From assembly GCF_017495225.1 (NCBI RefSeq), contig NZ_JAFEIG010000033.1, positions 1 through 64,000 of the forward strand: a DNA stretch of 64,000 nt, read 5' to 3'. Below, piece after piece: positions 20,805 through 29,255 of the stretch; the first letter of the stretch is position 1; every line of letters starts with the position of its first letter. The notes under the pieces were generated by a model. That model ran no database searches, was not told the DNA's origin, and worked only from the letters and a program-made list of their open reading frames with translations. Source of the DNA: Daejeonella sp. Lineage in GTDB: Bacteria; Bacteroidota; Bacteroidia; Sphingobacteriales; Sphingobacteriaceae. The translations under genes and the position numbers were made by a program.

Positions 20805-22292
20805 ATGAAAATAAAACATGTAACAACAGCTCTTATGGCAGGAATGTTAGTCCTGGCCAATGTAGCTTGTGAGAAATCATTTGAACCATCAACGGCAATT
20901 GATGAGAGTTCTGCGCTTACGAGTGCAGCAGATATTGAAACTGCAACTATAGGTACATATGCTCTATTTAAAGATGCTGCTTATGTTAGAAGCGGTTATT
21001 TTTTCACCGAGTATCCTTCTGATGCAATTGCCCAAGGGCAAAACTCATCGGATGATTTAAGTAATATTTATAAATATACACCGATCAAAACATCCAGTCA
21101 CGCAGCTAGTTTTTGGGCTAGTGCATACCGTTCTGTTGGTGCTGCAAACCGTGTTATTGAGGCAATTCCAGATGCAGCAGCAGCTGATGCTAAACAATTG
21201 AAAGGTGAGAACCTTTACATTAGAGCCATGCTTCATTTTAATTTGGTTCGAATTTTTGGTAGACCTTACCCTCAAAGCCCTGAAGTTAATTTAGGTGTGC
21301 CTATTTTAAAGGATGGTTTAACTGATGCTGAGAAATTAGTATTACCAAGAAGTACTGTTAAGCAGGTTTATGATTTCGTGATTGCTGATTTATTAAAGGC
21401 AGCTGATTTCATGACTCAGAATAAGAGTAATTCTTTTGCATCAAAGCAAGTTGCTGAAGCTCTTTTAGCTCGTGTTTATCTGTACTCAGGCGATAATGCT
21501 AATGCAATAGTATATGCAAATAAGGTTATTAATTCTGGTCGCTATAGTTTATTAACTACTTCAGAATTACCGAATTATTTCAGAAGTAGTCCTGATGCTA
21601 ATAAGGAAACCATTTTCTGTATCAGACACATTAAAACTGAGGATAGAGGCTATAGCGCTATTGGTTCTATGTATTTCAGTGGCGATGCAAGTGGTAATCC
21701 ATTAAATCAGGCAGCTAGTGGTTGGGGTGAATTATACGCTTCAAAGAAAATTTTCGATACCTACATGCAAAATCCACAGGATGTAAGATTGAAATTTTTA
21801 AGTCCGTTAATGGAAAATGGTGTTGTTAAAGTAAATAATAAGATTACGCCAAATGTACCGATGTATTATATCAATAAATATAATCTTCAGGAAGGTATTG
21901 TAAACTTGAGTTCTCCAGTATATCTAAGATTAGCAGAGATGTTCTTAATTAGAGCGGAAGCAAATGCTAAGATTCCAGGAAATGATCAGGCAGCACTTGA
22001 TGACGTAAATCGTATTCGTACAAGAGCTGGTATTCCATCACTTACGCTTACCGGACTTGCAAATGCGGGTAAAACAGTACTCGATGCGGTTCTTGATGAG
22101 CGTGCTTTAGAATTAGCATTTGAGGGCCATCGTGCTTACGATTTGTTCCGTAACAACAGACCTATTGTTAGAAATTATCCTGGAACTGGAACTTCAACAA
22201 ATCAAACTGTTGATCCTGGAGATAGTAAAGTAGTGGCATTTATTCCGCAAACTGAAATCGACAAAAACCCTAAACTAGTTCAAAATCCTTAA
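20805..22292 (+). CDS. SusD/RagB family nutrient-binding lipoprotein (pair 2)
   Basis: A 495-residue protein with a lipobox ending ANVAC (Cys22). SusD landmarks are FWASAYRSVGAANRVIEAI, GENLYIRAMLHFNLVRIFGRPYPQ, LRLAEMFLIRAEANAKI and LDERALELAFEGHRAYDLFRN. It binds ligand at the surface of the SusC channel encoded just upstream. A perfect hairpin follows the stop codon before the next gene, which may lower expression of the downstream lipoproteins relative to the transporter. Confidence 0.95.
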   Translation: MKIKHVTTALMAGMLVLANVACEKSFEPSTAIDESSALTSAADIETATIGTYALFKDAAYVRSGYFFTEYPSDAIAQGQNSSDDLSNIYKYTPIKTSSHAASFWASAYRSVGAANRVIEAIPDAAAADAKQLKGENLYIRAMLHFNLVRIFGRPYPQSPEVNLGVPILKDGLTDAEKLVLPRSTVKQVYDFVIADLLKAADFMTQNKSNSFASKQVAEALLARVYLYSGDNANAIVYANKVINSGRYSLLTTSELPNYFRSSPDANKETIFCIRHIKTEDRGYSAIGSMYFSGDASGNPLNQAASGWGELYASKKIFDTYMQNPQDVRLKFLSPLMENGVVKVNNKITPNVPMYYINKYNLQEGIVNLSSPVYLRLAEMFLIRAEANAKIPGNDQAALDDVNRIRTRAGIPSLTLTGLANAGKTVLDAVLDERALELAFEGHRAYDLFRNNRPIVRNYPGTGTSTNQTVDPGDSKVVAFIPQTEIDKNPKLVQNP

Positions 22293-22302
22293 TATTTATC
22301 AC

Positions 22303-22331
22303 GGTCTGTATTGAAAATTTTAATACAGACC
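22303..22331 (+). other. Intercistronic hairpin between susD 2 and the discoidin lipoprotein gene
   Basis: GGTCTGTATT (22303-22312) and AATACAGACC (22322-22331) form a perfect 10-bp stem with a 9-base AT loop, followed by a short T run. It probably works as a partial terminator or mRNA stabiliser inside the operon. Confidence 0.7.
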
Positions 22332-22347
22332 TTTAAATAAAGAAAAA

Positions 22348-22890
22348 ATGAAAAAAATAACTTACATGATACTAGCCTTTGCTTTGTTAGCAATTTCGGC
22401 TTGTGATAAGAATGATGCAGTACTTTTTAAAGATGAATCAACTGCAATTACTGCTGATAAAAAAGCATGGACAATTACCGCATCTAGCTTTTCTACACAG
22501 GAGGGCACAAATGGTTCGCCTCAAAAATTATTGGATGGGGATAGATTGACTTATTGGCATACTGATTATTCGGTTGTAACTCCTTATCCGCATTGGGTAT
22601 TAATTGACATGAAAACGGCTGTTAAAATGATATCGGTTGGTATCACTAATCGTTATGCAGCAACACCCAATGCTGCAGGTATGAAGAAATTTAAACTTGA
22701 AGCTAGTACTGATGGCACAACTTTTACCTCTTTTGGTGAGTTTAATTTTGCTATTTCAAATGATCTTCAAAATTTCCCAGTATCATCGGAAGTAGCATAT
22801 CGTTATTTAAAACTTACTGCATTAGAAACTCAAAGAGTAGGCACGAATCATACATTTTTGTCTGAAATTGATGTTTTTGCTGTTAAATAA
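22348..22890 (+). CDS. Surface lipoprotein with a discoidin (F5/8 type C) domain
   Basis: A 180-residue protein with a lipobox ending AISAC (Cys19) and one F5/8 type C/CBM32-like domain filling the rest (about residues 40-180). Typical motifs are LLDGDRLTYWHTDY, YPHWVLIDM and RYLKLTALE. Such domains bind galactose-type sugars. No catalytic module is present, so it is likely the SusE-like surface glycan-binding protein of this locus. The domain is clearly related to the C-terminal domain of the protease encoded next, which suggests duplication. A strong terminator closes the transcript after this gene. Confidence 0.85.
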   Translation: MKKITYMILAFALLAISACDKNDAVLFKDESTAITADKKAWTITASSFSTQEGTNGSPQKLLDGDRLTYWHTDYSVVTPYPHWVLIDMKTAVKMISVGITNRYAATPNAAGMKKFKLEASTDGTTFTSFGEFNFAISNDLQNFPVSSEVAYRYLKLTALETQRVGTNHTFLSEIDVFAVK

Positions 22891-22915
22891 TAATTCTATC
22901 CCAAAAATTACAACG

Positions 22916-22947
22916 ACCCAGCAAATGATTATTTGCTGGGTTTTTTT
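22916..22947 (+). terminator. Rho-independent terminator after the discoidin lipoprotein gene
   Basis: ACCCAGCAAAT (22916-22926) pairs perfectly with ATTTGCTGGGT (22931-22941) around a 4-base loop, followed by a T7 run. Confidence 0.92.
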
Positions 22948-22992
22948 AATGTTTTAAAGAACATTTATTTGAATTAATTGAGGATATATTGC

Positions 22993-24588
22993 ATGAGAAG
23001 AATTTTTCTATTTGTTATTGTTATTTTCTTGCTAACCGCTTGTAAAAAAGATCTTAAACAGCCTGAGCAAAAGCTACCTGAACCAGTTAAGCCAATTTCT
23101 TTCTCTAGCAATCAATCACGCAATCTAAATATCGTTTATTTTGCTCCCGCAGATTTAAGTCCCTATACCGATTACGAACGAAGACTCTCCGAGATAATGT
23201 TGGCAGGACAAAAGTATTTTGCCGATCAAATGAGTTTAAATGGTTTTGGATCTAAAACTTTTGGTTTATTAAAGGATGAAGCCAATACTCGTGTTAAAAT
23301 TGTAACAATTAGAGGGAAGCTAAGCCGAGATAATTATAAGAAGGAAACTTACAATACTGTTCTTCAAGAAATCAATGATTATTTTGCTGCAAATCCATCC
23401 GAAAAGACAAGTGATCATACTTTGATTATTTTACCTGCTTTATACCTTAACTCTAATTCAACACTTCCAATAGATGGGGTTAATCCTTTTTTTGGTGTTG
23501 GAAAAAGTTGTTTTGCTTTAGATTTTCCAAACTTTGATTATAAGCACTTTGGAACTGATAATTTTGAATTTACTAAGTGGTATGGTGGACTATTCCATGA
23601 GCTTGGACATGGTTTGAATCTTCCACATAATCGCGCAAAGCAAAGTGAGGTTTCAAGTAAAGGAACAGCTTTAATGGGTGCTGGAAACTATACTTTAGGT
23701 AAATCTCCCACATTTTTAACTGCCGCTGATTGCGCTGTTCTTTCCGTAAATCAGATATTTAATTCGGATAGTAAAACTTATTACAGCTCTGTGGATGCTG
23801 GTATTACGTCCATTGATGCAAGCTATAATTCAGCGAGTGCATCAATTAATGTGAGTGGTAAATTTAATTCAATCGCACCTGTAAATCACATACTCTATTT
23901 TAATGATCCTGAAACTGTTTCAGATATTAATGCAGGCGGAAATAATGATTATAATGCAATTACTTGGACTTCCATACCAATAGGCAATAATGAGTTTAAA
24001 ATAGATTTTCCATTGTCTGATTTTATTGATAAAGCTGATGGTATAAATTATGAGCTAAGGGTAAAATTGGTGCATGACAATGGACGGGTAACAGAAACTA
24101 GTTATAATTATAAATTTGTAACGGGTATTCCTGTGCTTGATTTTAGTACTAAGCAAGAACTTAGTAAGTTGGCTTGGAAAATTAATTCATTTAGTTCTGA
24201 AGAATTATCTGGAGAGGGTAGTATAAATGGTAGAGCAAATACATTAATTGATGCTAATGCAGCAACCTATTGGCATTCTAAATGGTCTAGTGCTGCTAGC
24301 TCCTATCCGCATCAATTTGTTATTGATATGGGCAAAATGGAATCTGCTAAAGGCTTTACATTAACTCAACGTAGCGGACTCTCAAGAGCTATTAAAGACT
24401 TTGAATTATTAGTTAGTAGTGATGGAATAAACTTTAATTCGGTAAAGACTTATTTGGCAGCTAAATCTAATGGTAATCAATATTTTACTTTCGAAACTGT
24501 GCTAACAATGCGGTACTTTAAAGTAATTTCTAAATCCGCATGGGATAATCAACAATTTGCGGCAATTGCTGAAGTTGGTATGTTTTAA
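22993..24588 (+). CDS. Metzincin-like zinc metalloprotease lipoprotein with C-terminal discoidin domain
   Basis: The chosen ATG at 22993 has an AGGA eight bases upstream and gives a clean lipoprotein signal (FLLTAC, Cys17); a TTG 15 bases earlier is in frame but unlikely. The 531-residue product has the zinc site HELGHGLNLPH at about residues 202-212 and a probable Met-turn ALMGAGN near 228. The metzincin consensus has Gly where this protein has Asn in the eighth position. Residues from about 395 form a discoidin domain related to the preceding lipoprotein. It resembles the BF0631-type metalloprotease lipoproteins of Bacteroidota, from memory. Beside a GH109 gene, a role in cutting O-glycosylated proteins at the surface is a reasonable inference. 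Confidence 0.8.
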   Translation: MRRIFLFVIVIFLLTACKKDLKQPEQKLPEPVKPISFSSNQSRNLNIVYFAPADLSPYTDYERRLSEIMLAGQKYFADQMSLNGFGSKTFGLLKDEANTRVKIVTIRGKLSRDNYKKETYNTVLQEINDYFAANPSEKTSDHTLIILPALYLNSNSTLPIDGVNPFFGVGKSCFALDFPNFDYKHFGTDNFEFTKWYGGLFHELGHGLNLPHNRAKQSEVSSKGTALMGAGNYTLGKSPTFLTAADCAVLSVNQIFNSDSKTYYSSVDAGITSIDASYNSASASINVSGKFNSIAPVNHILYFNDPETVSDINAGGNNDYNAITWTSIPIGNNEFKIDFPLSDFIDKADGINYELRVKLVHDNGRVTETSYNYKFVTGIPVLDFSTKQELSKLAWKINSFSSEELSGEGSINGRANTLIDANAATYWHSKWSSAASSYPHQFVIDMGKMESAKGFTLTQRSGLSRAIKDFELLVSSDGINFNSVKTYLAAKSNGNQYFTFETVLTMRYFKVISKSAWDNQQFAAIAEVGMF

Positions 24589-24606
24589 TTTTTTAAATAA
24601 TTACAA

Positions 24607-25887
24607 ATGAATAAAAGACAATTATTGTTCTCCTTCTTGGTTCTCGTTAGCCTAAGTGTTTCTGCACAAACATTTAAATCAATTATTCCTTTAGGTGGTA
24701 ATGCCTATGTAGGTACAGGAGCTAAGATAAAGGATAAGGGACTCGTTGAATGGACTGATTTACAGGCAATTACTAATATTTACTTCAGGGCATCCGTCCC
24801 TCAAATTTTGAATATTTCTTTACGTCTAAGAGTCCCAGAAGGTAAAAGTTTTATAAGAGTTAAATCGGGATCTAAGATTTTTGATAAAGAAATCTCTAAC
24901 TCCATATTTGATACAATTTCAATTGGAAAAATTGAAGTTAAAGCTGCTGGTCACGTAAAAATTGATATTCAAGGGTTAAAAAAGACTCATTCTCAATTTG
25001 CCGAAATTTCAGACTTGATTATCAGTGGCGAAAAAGTTGATCAAGATTTGGTTTACGTTAAAAATGGAAGCTCTTTTCATTTTGGTCGTAGAGGGCCATC
25101 AGTTCATTTGCGATATGATATTCCACCAATCATTAAGAGTGATGTTAAGTGGTTTTATAATGAAATTAAAGTTCCTGCTAAAAATGATATAATTGGATCA
25201 TATTATATGGCTAATGGTTTTGGAGAAGGCTATTTTGGTATGCAGGTGAATTCTCCTACTGAGAGAAGAATATTGTTTTCTGTTTGGAGTCCCTTTGTTA
25301 CTGATGATCCCAAAAGTATTCCTGATAGCATGAAAATTGTCTTGTTAAAAAAGGGTGCAACAGTAAAAACTGGTGAATTTGGGAATGAAGGTTCGGGCGG
25401 ACAAAGCTATATGGTTTTCCCATGGAAAACCGAACAAAGCTATGCCTTTTTACTGGGTGTAAAGCCAGATTTTAAAGATAAGACTACCGAGTACACGGCT
25501 TATTTTAAAGATCCAGTCCAAAATAAATGGTTTTTGATTGCACGTTTTAAAAGACCTCAAAAAGCCACTAATTTGACTAATCTATATTCATTTCTTGAAA
25601 ATTTTGCAACCACAACCGGTAATATTACTCGTATGGGCTATTTTCAAAATCAATGGATTATGGATGGTACGGGTAAATGGCATGAATTAAACAGTGCTAA
25701 ATTTACAGCCGATGCAACCGCGAGAGGCAATTTTCGTAAAGATTATGCCGGCGGTGTTAAAGGCAATAAATTTTTCTTGAAAAATGCAGGTTTCTTTAAT
25801 CAGTTTACTTCAATGGATCAAATTTTCAAGCGTGAGGCTGATGGTATAAAGCCAGAAATAGATTTTGATGAATTAGATAAACTATAG
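24607..25887 (+). CDS. DUF3472 (with DUF5077) domain secreted protein
   Basis: A 426-residue protein with a signal peptide ending SVSAQ. The N-terminal part (about 25-150) looks like the DUF5077 beta-sandwich, starting IPLGGNAYVGTG. The remainder matches my memory of DUF3472, with GGQSYMVFPWKTEQSYAFLL and FENFATTTGNITRMGYFQNQW. Such proteins occur in polysaccharide utilisation loci of Bacteroidota without a known reaction. It starts 18 bases after the protease gene and is almost certainly co-transcribed with it. A weak AT hairpin (25897-25920) follows. Confidence 0.75.
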   Translation: MNKRQLLFSFLVLVSLSVSAQTFKSIIPLGGNAYVGTGAKIKDKGLVEWTDLQAITNIYFRASVPQILNISLRLRVPEGKSFIRVKSGSKIFDKEISNSIFDTISIGKIEVKAAGHVKIDIQGLKKTHSQFAEISDLIISGEKVDQDLVYVKNGSSFHFGRRGPSVHLRYDIPPIIKSDVKWFYNEIKVPAKNDIIGSYYMANGFGEGYFGMQVNSPTERRILFSVWSPFVTDDPKSIPDSMKIVLLKKGATVKTGEFGNEGSGGQSYMVFPWKTEQSYAFLLGVKPDFKDKTTEYTAYFKDPVQNKWFLIARFKRPQKATNLTNLYSFLENFATTTGNITRMGYFQNQWIMDGTGKWHELNSAKFTADATARGNFRKDYAGGVKGNKFFLKNAGFFNQFTSMDQIFKREADGIKPEIDFDELDKL

Positions 25888-26124
25888 TTAATATTATTAA
25901 TTTTGTATTAATAAAATTAACAGTTAATCTTATCATAGATATTCTTATCTCTGAACTTTTAAATCGACTATAATTGTTTTTTAAGGTTTAAAACTGTTAA
26001 AAATATTATAGATATTGTTCATTTAACTTTATTTATACTGTATGCTTCTTGTTTTTATTCTTTTAGCATTAGCTTTGAAATTATAGATTTCTATTATTCA
26101 TAAAAGAAGAATCCATAATTGGAG

Positions 26125-29004
26125 ATGTTGAGAATATTTTATACGTCCATTTTTTGCTGTTTTGTAGCTTTTTCATCCTTTGCAAATGATATCCAGAGTA
26201 TCGGTGTTTCCAATGTTCGAAATTATTCAAAGTCCGAATATTTAGCTGGAAACCAGAATTGGTCATTAACCTCCGACGCAAATCGTGTTATGTATTTTGG
26301 CAATTCGGAGGGCCTATTAACTTTTAATGGTAATGATTGGCAATTATATAAAATACCTCATACTCTAATAGTTCGTTCTGTTGCTGTTGATGATAAAGGC
26401 AAAGTATATACCGGTGGATTTGGTGAGATCGGCTATTGGTATTTTGATTCAAAAGCAATTCTAAAATATAAATCATTAAATAATCTAATTCCTAAAAACT
26501 TCAATTTTAATGATGAAGTATGGAAAATCTATATAGACGGAGATCGTGTTATTTTCCAATCCTTTGGAGCTATCTTAATTTATCATAAGGGAAAAATTCA
26601 AGTCATAGATAAAGGGCCATTTTTATTCCTAATGAAGGTAAAGAATCGGTTTTTTATTCAGGGAATTAATAAGGGGCTATTTGAACTTAAAGGTACAAAG
26701 CTTGAGTTTGTTCCTGGAAGTGAGTTGTTAGGCAATATGGCTGTACTGTGTATGTTACCCTATAGAGCCAACAGTTTTGTACTTGGTACTTCAAATAATG
26801 GCTTATTTATTTTTGATGGTATAAAAGTAAAAAAGTGGGATATTCCTGCAAATAAATTCCTGATTACCAATCAGTTAAATAATGGTGTTGATTTATATGG
26901 CAAATATTTTGCTTTCGGGACTATTCTCAATGGTATAGTTATTATTGACAAAGATGGTAATGTTATTCAACGTATAAATAAGACTGGAGGGCTCCAAAAC
27001 AACACTGTTTTAAGCTTATTTGTTGATCGTTCTAACAATTTATGGGCTGGATTAGATAATGGTATTGATCGAATTGAATTAAACTCCCCTCTTTCCTTTT
27101 TCCTTGACAAGAGTCTTGGTTTTGGTACAGTTTACTCTAGTATTATATTTAAGGATAAGATTTATATTGGTACTAATCAGGGTTTATATTTTAGTGCATG
27201 GAATGCTAATAATAAAGGTCAATCATTTGATTTTAAACTAATTCCCAATTCTCAAGGCCAAGTGTGGGATTTATCATTAATAGATGGTGAGCTTTTCTGC
27301 GGCCATAATAATGGAACATTTAGGGTTAAAGGGGCTTCCTTAGAAAAGATTTCATCTATAAATGGTGGCTGGACGATTAAAAAAATGAGTTCAGAACCTA
27401 ATAAATTAATTCAGGGGACTTATAATGGCTTGGTTATTTACAAAAAGGATGGCGCTGGTCAGTATAAATTTTCGAATAAAATTAATAATTTCTCTGCTCC
27501 ATCTCGTTATGTAGAGCAAGATGAAAAGGGCAATATTTGGTCATCACATGCCTATAAAGGTTTGTTTAAGATGAACCTTAAGCAGAATCTAATAGATATT
27601 GATGGTGCAGTTAAAAATTATGATCAAACAAAAGGTCTTCCTTCGAGCTATGGAATAAATATATTTAATCTTTTTGGAAAGATTGTATTTACCTCAGATT
27701 CAGGATTTTATGTTTATGACCATATTATAGATCGTTTTAAGAAGTACGAAGAATTGAATAAAGATCTTGGATCATTTTCAAGGGCTAACAAGGTTATCAA
27801 GGCTGACGATAAAAGTTATTGGTTTATCGAAAAGGGAAAAGTAGCTCTTGTTAACTTCTCTGATCCAGACAATATCAAGGTCAATTCTAGCCTATTCAGT
27901 GTTTTAAATGGTCGTATGGTTCAGAATTATGAAAATATTTCTAAAATTGACCATAATCTTTATTTAATAAGTATTGACGATGGTTTCGTATTGTATAATC
28001 AAAACCTTAAGGAAGTAAAGCAAAATATCCCTAAGGTTATTATTGGTAAAGTAGAAAATATAACCACAGGGACTGCCACGCTTACTGAACGGGCAACCTT
28101 AAGTTTACCAATTAATATAAGTCACCAAGAAAACAGCATACGAATTCATTATAGCTTACCCGTTTATCGTCAGGGTAAAATTTTATACCAATATTATTTG
28201 GACGGCTATTCAAATGGCTGGTCTTCCTGGTCAACTATCTCTCAGAAAGACTTTACTAATCTTCCTTTTGGGAAGTATGAGTTTAAGGTAAGAGCTAGGC
28301 TTAATGATGAAGAATTATCCGAAATCACTTCCTTTAAATTTGAAATTCTTCCTCCTTTTTATGCAAGTATTTGGGCGATGATTTTTTACATTTTATTAAT
28401 TATTGGAGGAGTTTATTTGATGAGGTTATGGTACTTCCGTAAACTTCAAAAGCATCAAGAGAAAATCCAAATTCGTATTCAAAAAGAGCGTGATGAACAC
28501 TTGAAGCAAGAGGCAATAATTAATGAGCAAAAATTGATTAAGCTAAAAAATGAAAAACTACAAGCTGAGGTCGATAGCAAGAGTCGTGAAGTAACAAATT
28601 CAGCAATGAATATTGTTTATAAAAATGAATTATTGCAGAAAATTAAAGTTGAGATTGAAAATCTAAAGGATGCCAATGGAAAAGTTTTTCCTGATGAACA
28701 ACTCAAGCGACTTCAAAAAATTATTGATGAGGGGATGAATGATGAACGGGATTGGAATTTATTTGAAAGTAGTTTTAATGAGACGCATGAAAATTTTTTT
28801 AAAAAATTGAAAATTCATCATCCTGATCTTGTTCCAAACGACTTAAAACTATGTGCTTATTTGCGCATGAATATGAGTAGCAAGGAAATGGCATCTCTAC
28901 TTAATATTAGTGTTCGAGGCGCTGAAATTAGACGATATCGCTTAAGAAAAAAGCTCAGTCTGCCCCATGATAAGAACCTAGTTGAGTTTCTTATGGAGTT
29001 ATAA
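26125..29004 (+). CDS. Membrane-spanning sensor-regulator: beta-propeller, Y_Y_Y domain and cytoplasmic HTH
   Basis: The start is taken at ATG 26125 (MLRIFYTSIFCCFVAFSSFA signal); a TTG two codons earlier is less likely. The 959-residue protein has an N-terminal periplasmic region of two-component-regulator propeller type (WSLTSDANRVMYFGNSEGLLTF, LWAGLDNGIDRIEL), a Y_Y_Y domain (about 660-735), one transmembrane helix (WAMIFYILLIIGGVYLM), a charged coiled coil and a C-terminal LuxR-like helix-turn-helix (LCAYLRMNMSSKEMASLLNI, then GAEIRRYRLRKKL). It has no kinase or receiver domain, so it appears to couple ligand sensing directly to DNA binding. It precedes the third susC, whose leader carries three TGATGTAG boxes that are candidate targets. 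Confidence 0.85.
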   Translation: MLRIFYTSIFCCFVAFSSFANDIQSIGVSNVRNYSKSEYLAGNQNWSLTSDANRVMYFGNSEGLLTFNGNDWQLYKIPHTLIVRSVAVDDKGKVYTGGFGEIGYWYFDSKAILKYKSLNNLIPKNFNFNDEVWKIYIDGDRVIFQSFGAILIYHKGKIQVIDKGPFLFLMKVKNRFFIQGINKGLFELKGTKLEFVPGSELLGNMAVLCMLPYRANSFVLGTSNNGLFIFDGIKVKKWDIPANKFLITNQLNNGVDLYGKYFAFGTILNGIVIIDKDGNVIQRINKTGGLQNNTVLSLFVDRSNNLWAGLDNGIDRIELNSPLSFFLDKSLGFGTVYSSIIFKDKIYIGTNQGLYFSAWNANNKGQSFDFKLIPNSQGQVWDLSLIDGELFCGHNNGTFRVKGASLEKISSINGGWTIKKMSSEPNKLIQGTYNGLVIYKKDGAGQYKFSNKINNFSAPSRYVEQDEKGNIWSSHAYKGLFKMNLKQNLIDIDGAVKNYDQTKGLPSSYGINIFNLFGKIVFTSDSGFYVYDHIIDRFKKYEELNKDLGSFSRANKVIKADDKSYWFIEKGKVALVNFSDPDNIKVNSSLFSVLNGRMVQNYENISKIDHNLYLISIDDGFVLYNQNLKEVKQNIPKVIIGKVENITTGTATLTERATLSLPINISHQENSIRIHYSLPVYRQGKILYQYYLDGYSNGWSSWSTISQKDFTNLPFGKYEFKVRARLNDEELSEITSFKFEILPPFYASIWAMIFYILLIIGGVYLMRLWYFRKLQKHQEKIQIRIQKERDEHLKQEAIINEQKLIKLKNEKLQAEVDSKSREVTNSAMNIVYKNELLQKIKVEIENLKDANGKVFPDEQLKRLQKIIDEGMNDERDWNLFESSFNETHENFFKKLKIHHPDLVPNDLKLCAYLRMNMSSKEMASLLNISVRGAEIRRYRLRKKLSLPHDKNLVEFLMEL

Positions 29005-29006
29005 CA

Positions 29007-29182
29007 CTACATCATTACCACACAAATCGATTTTATTTTTCAAAAAATTAAGTGCTTTTTAAACACAGTTTGATGTAGTCTAAATATTGCTCATGAAATC
29101 ATTAAACATAGTTTTTGGCTTATTATTAAACTTTTTTTGAGTGTTTGAGGCGAGTCATTTTATTATATGTGTAGTGATGTAG
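29007..29182 (+). promoter_or_regulatory. Three TGATGTAG boxes upstream of susC 3
   Basis: TGATGTAG occurs inverted at 29007-29014 and directly at 29071-29078 and 29175-29182. Extended to 14 bases, the first and third read TGATGTAGTGTTAT and TGATGTAGAGTTAT; the middle is TGATGTAGTCTAAA. The first begins two bases after the regulator's stop codon and the third ends 73 bases before the susC start. They are candidate binding sites of the upstream sensor-regulator. Confidence 0.5.
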
Positions 29183-29255
29183 AGTTATTTTATTTGGTGA
29201 AACATCAAAACAATTCGATTTTGTTCTCGGTTTAACAATTAACTAATTAAAAATT

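Noticed and set aside
25897..25920. TTAATTTT/AAAATTAA hairpin as terminator after the DUF3472 gene
   Set aside because: The stem is entirely A/T and such inverted repeats are common in this DNA; mentioned only as weak.
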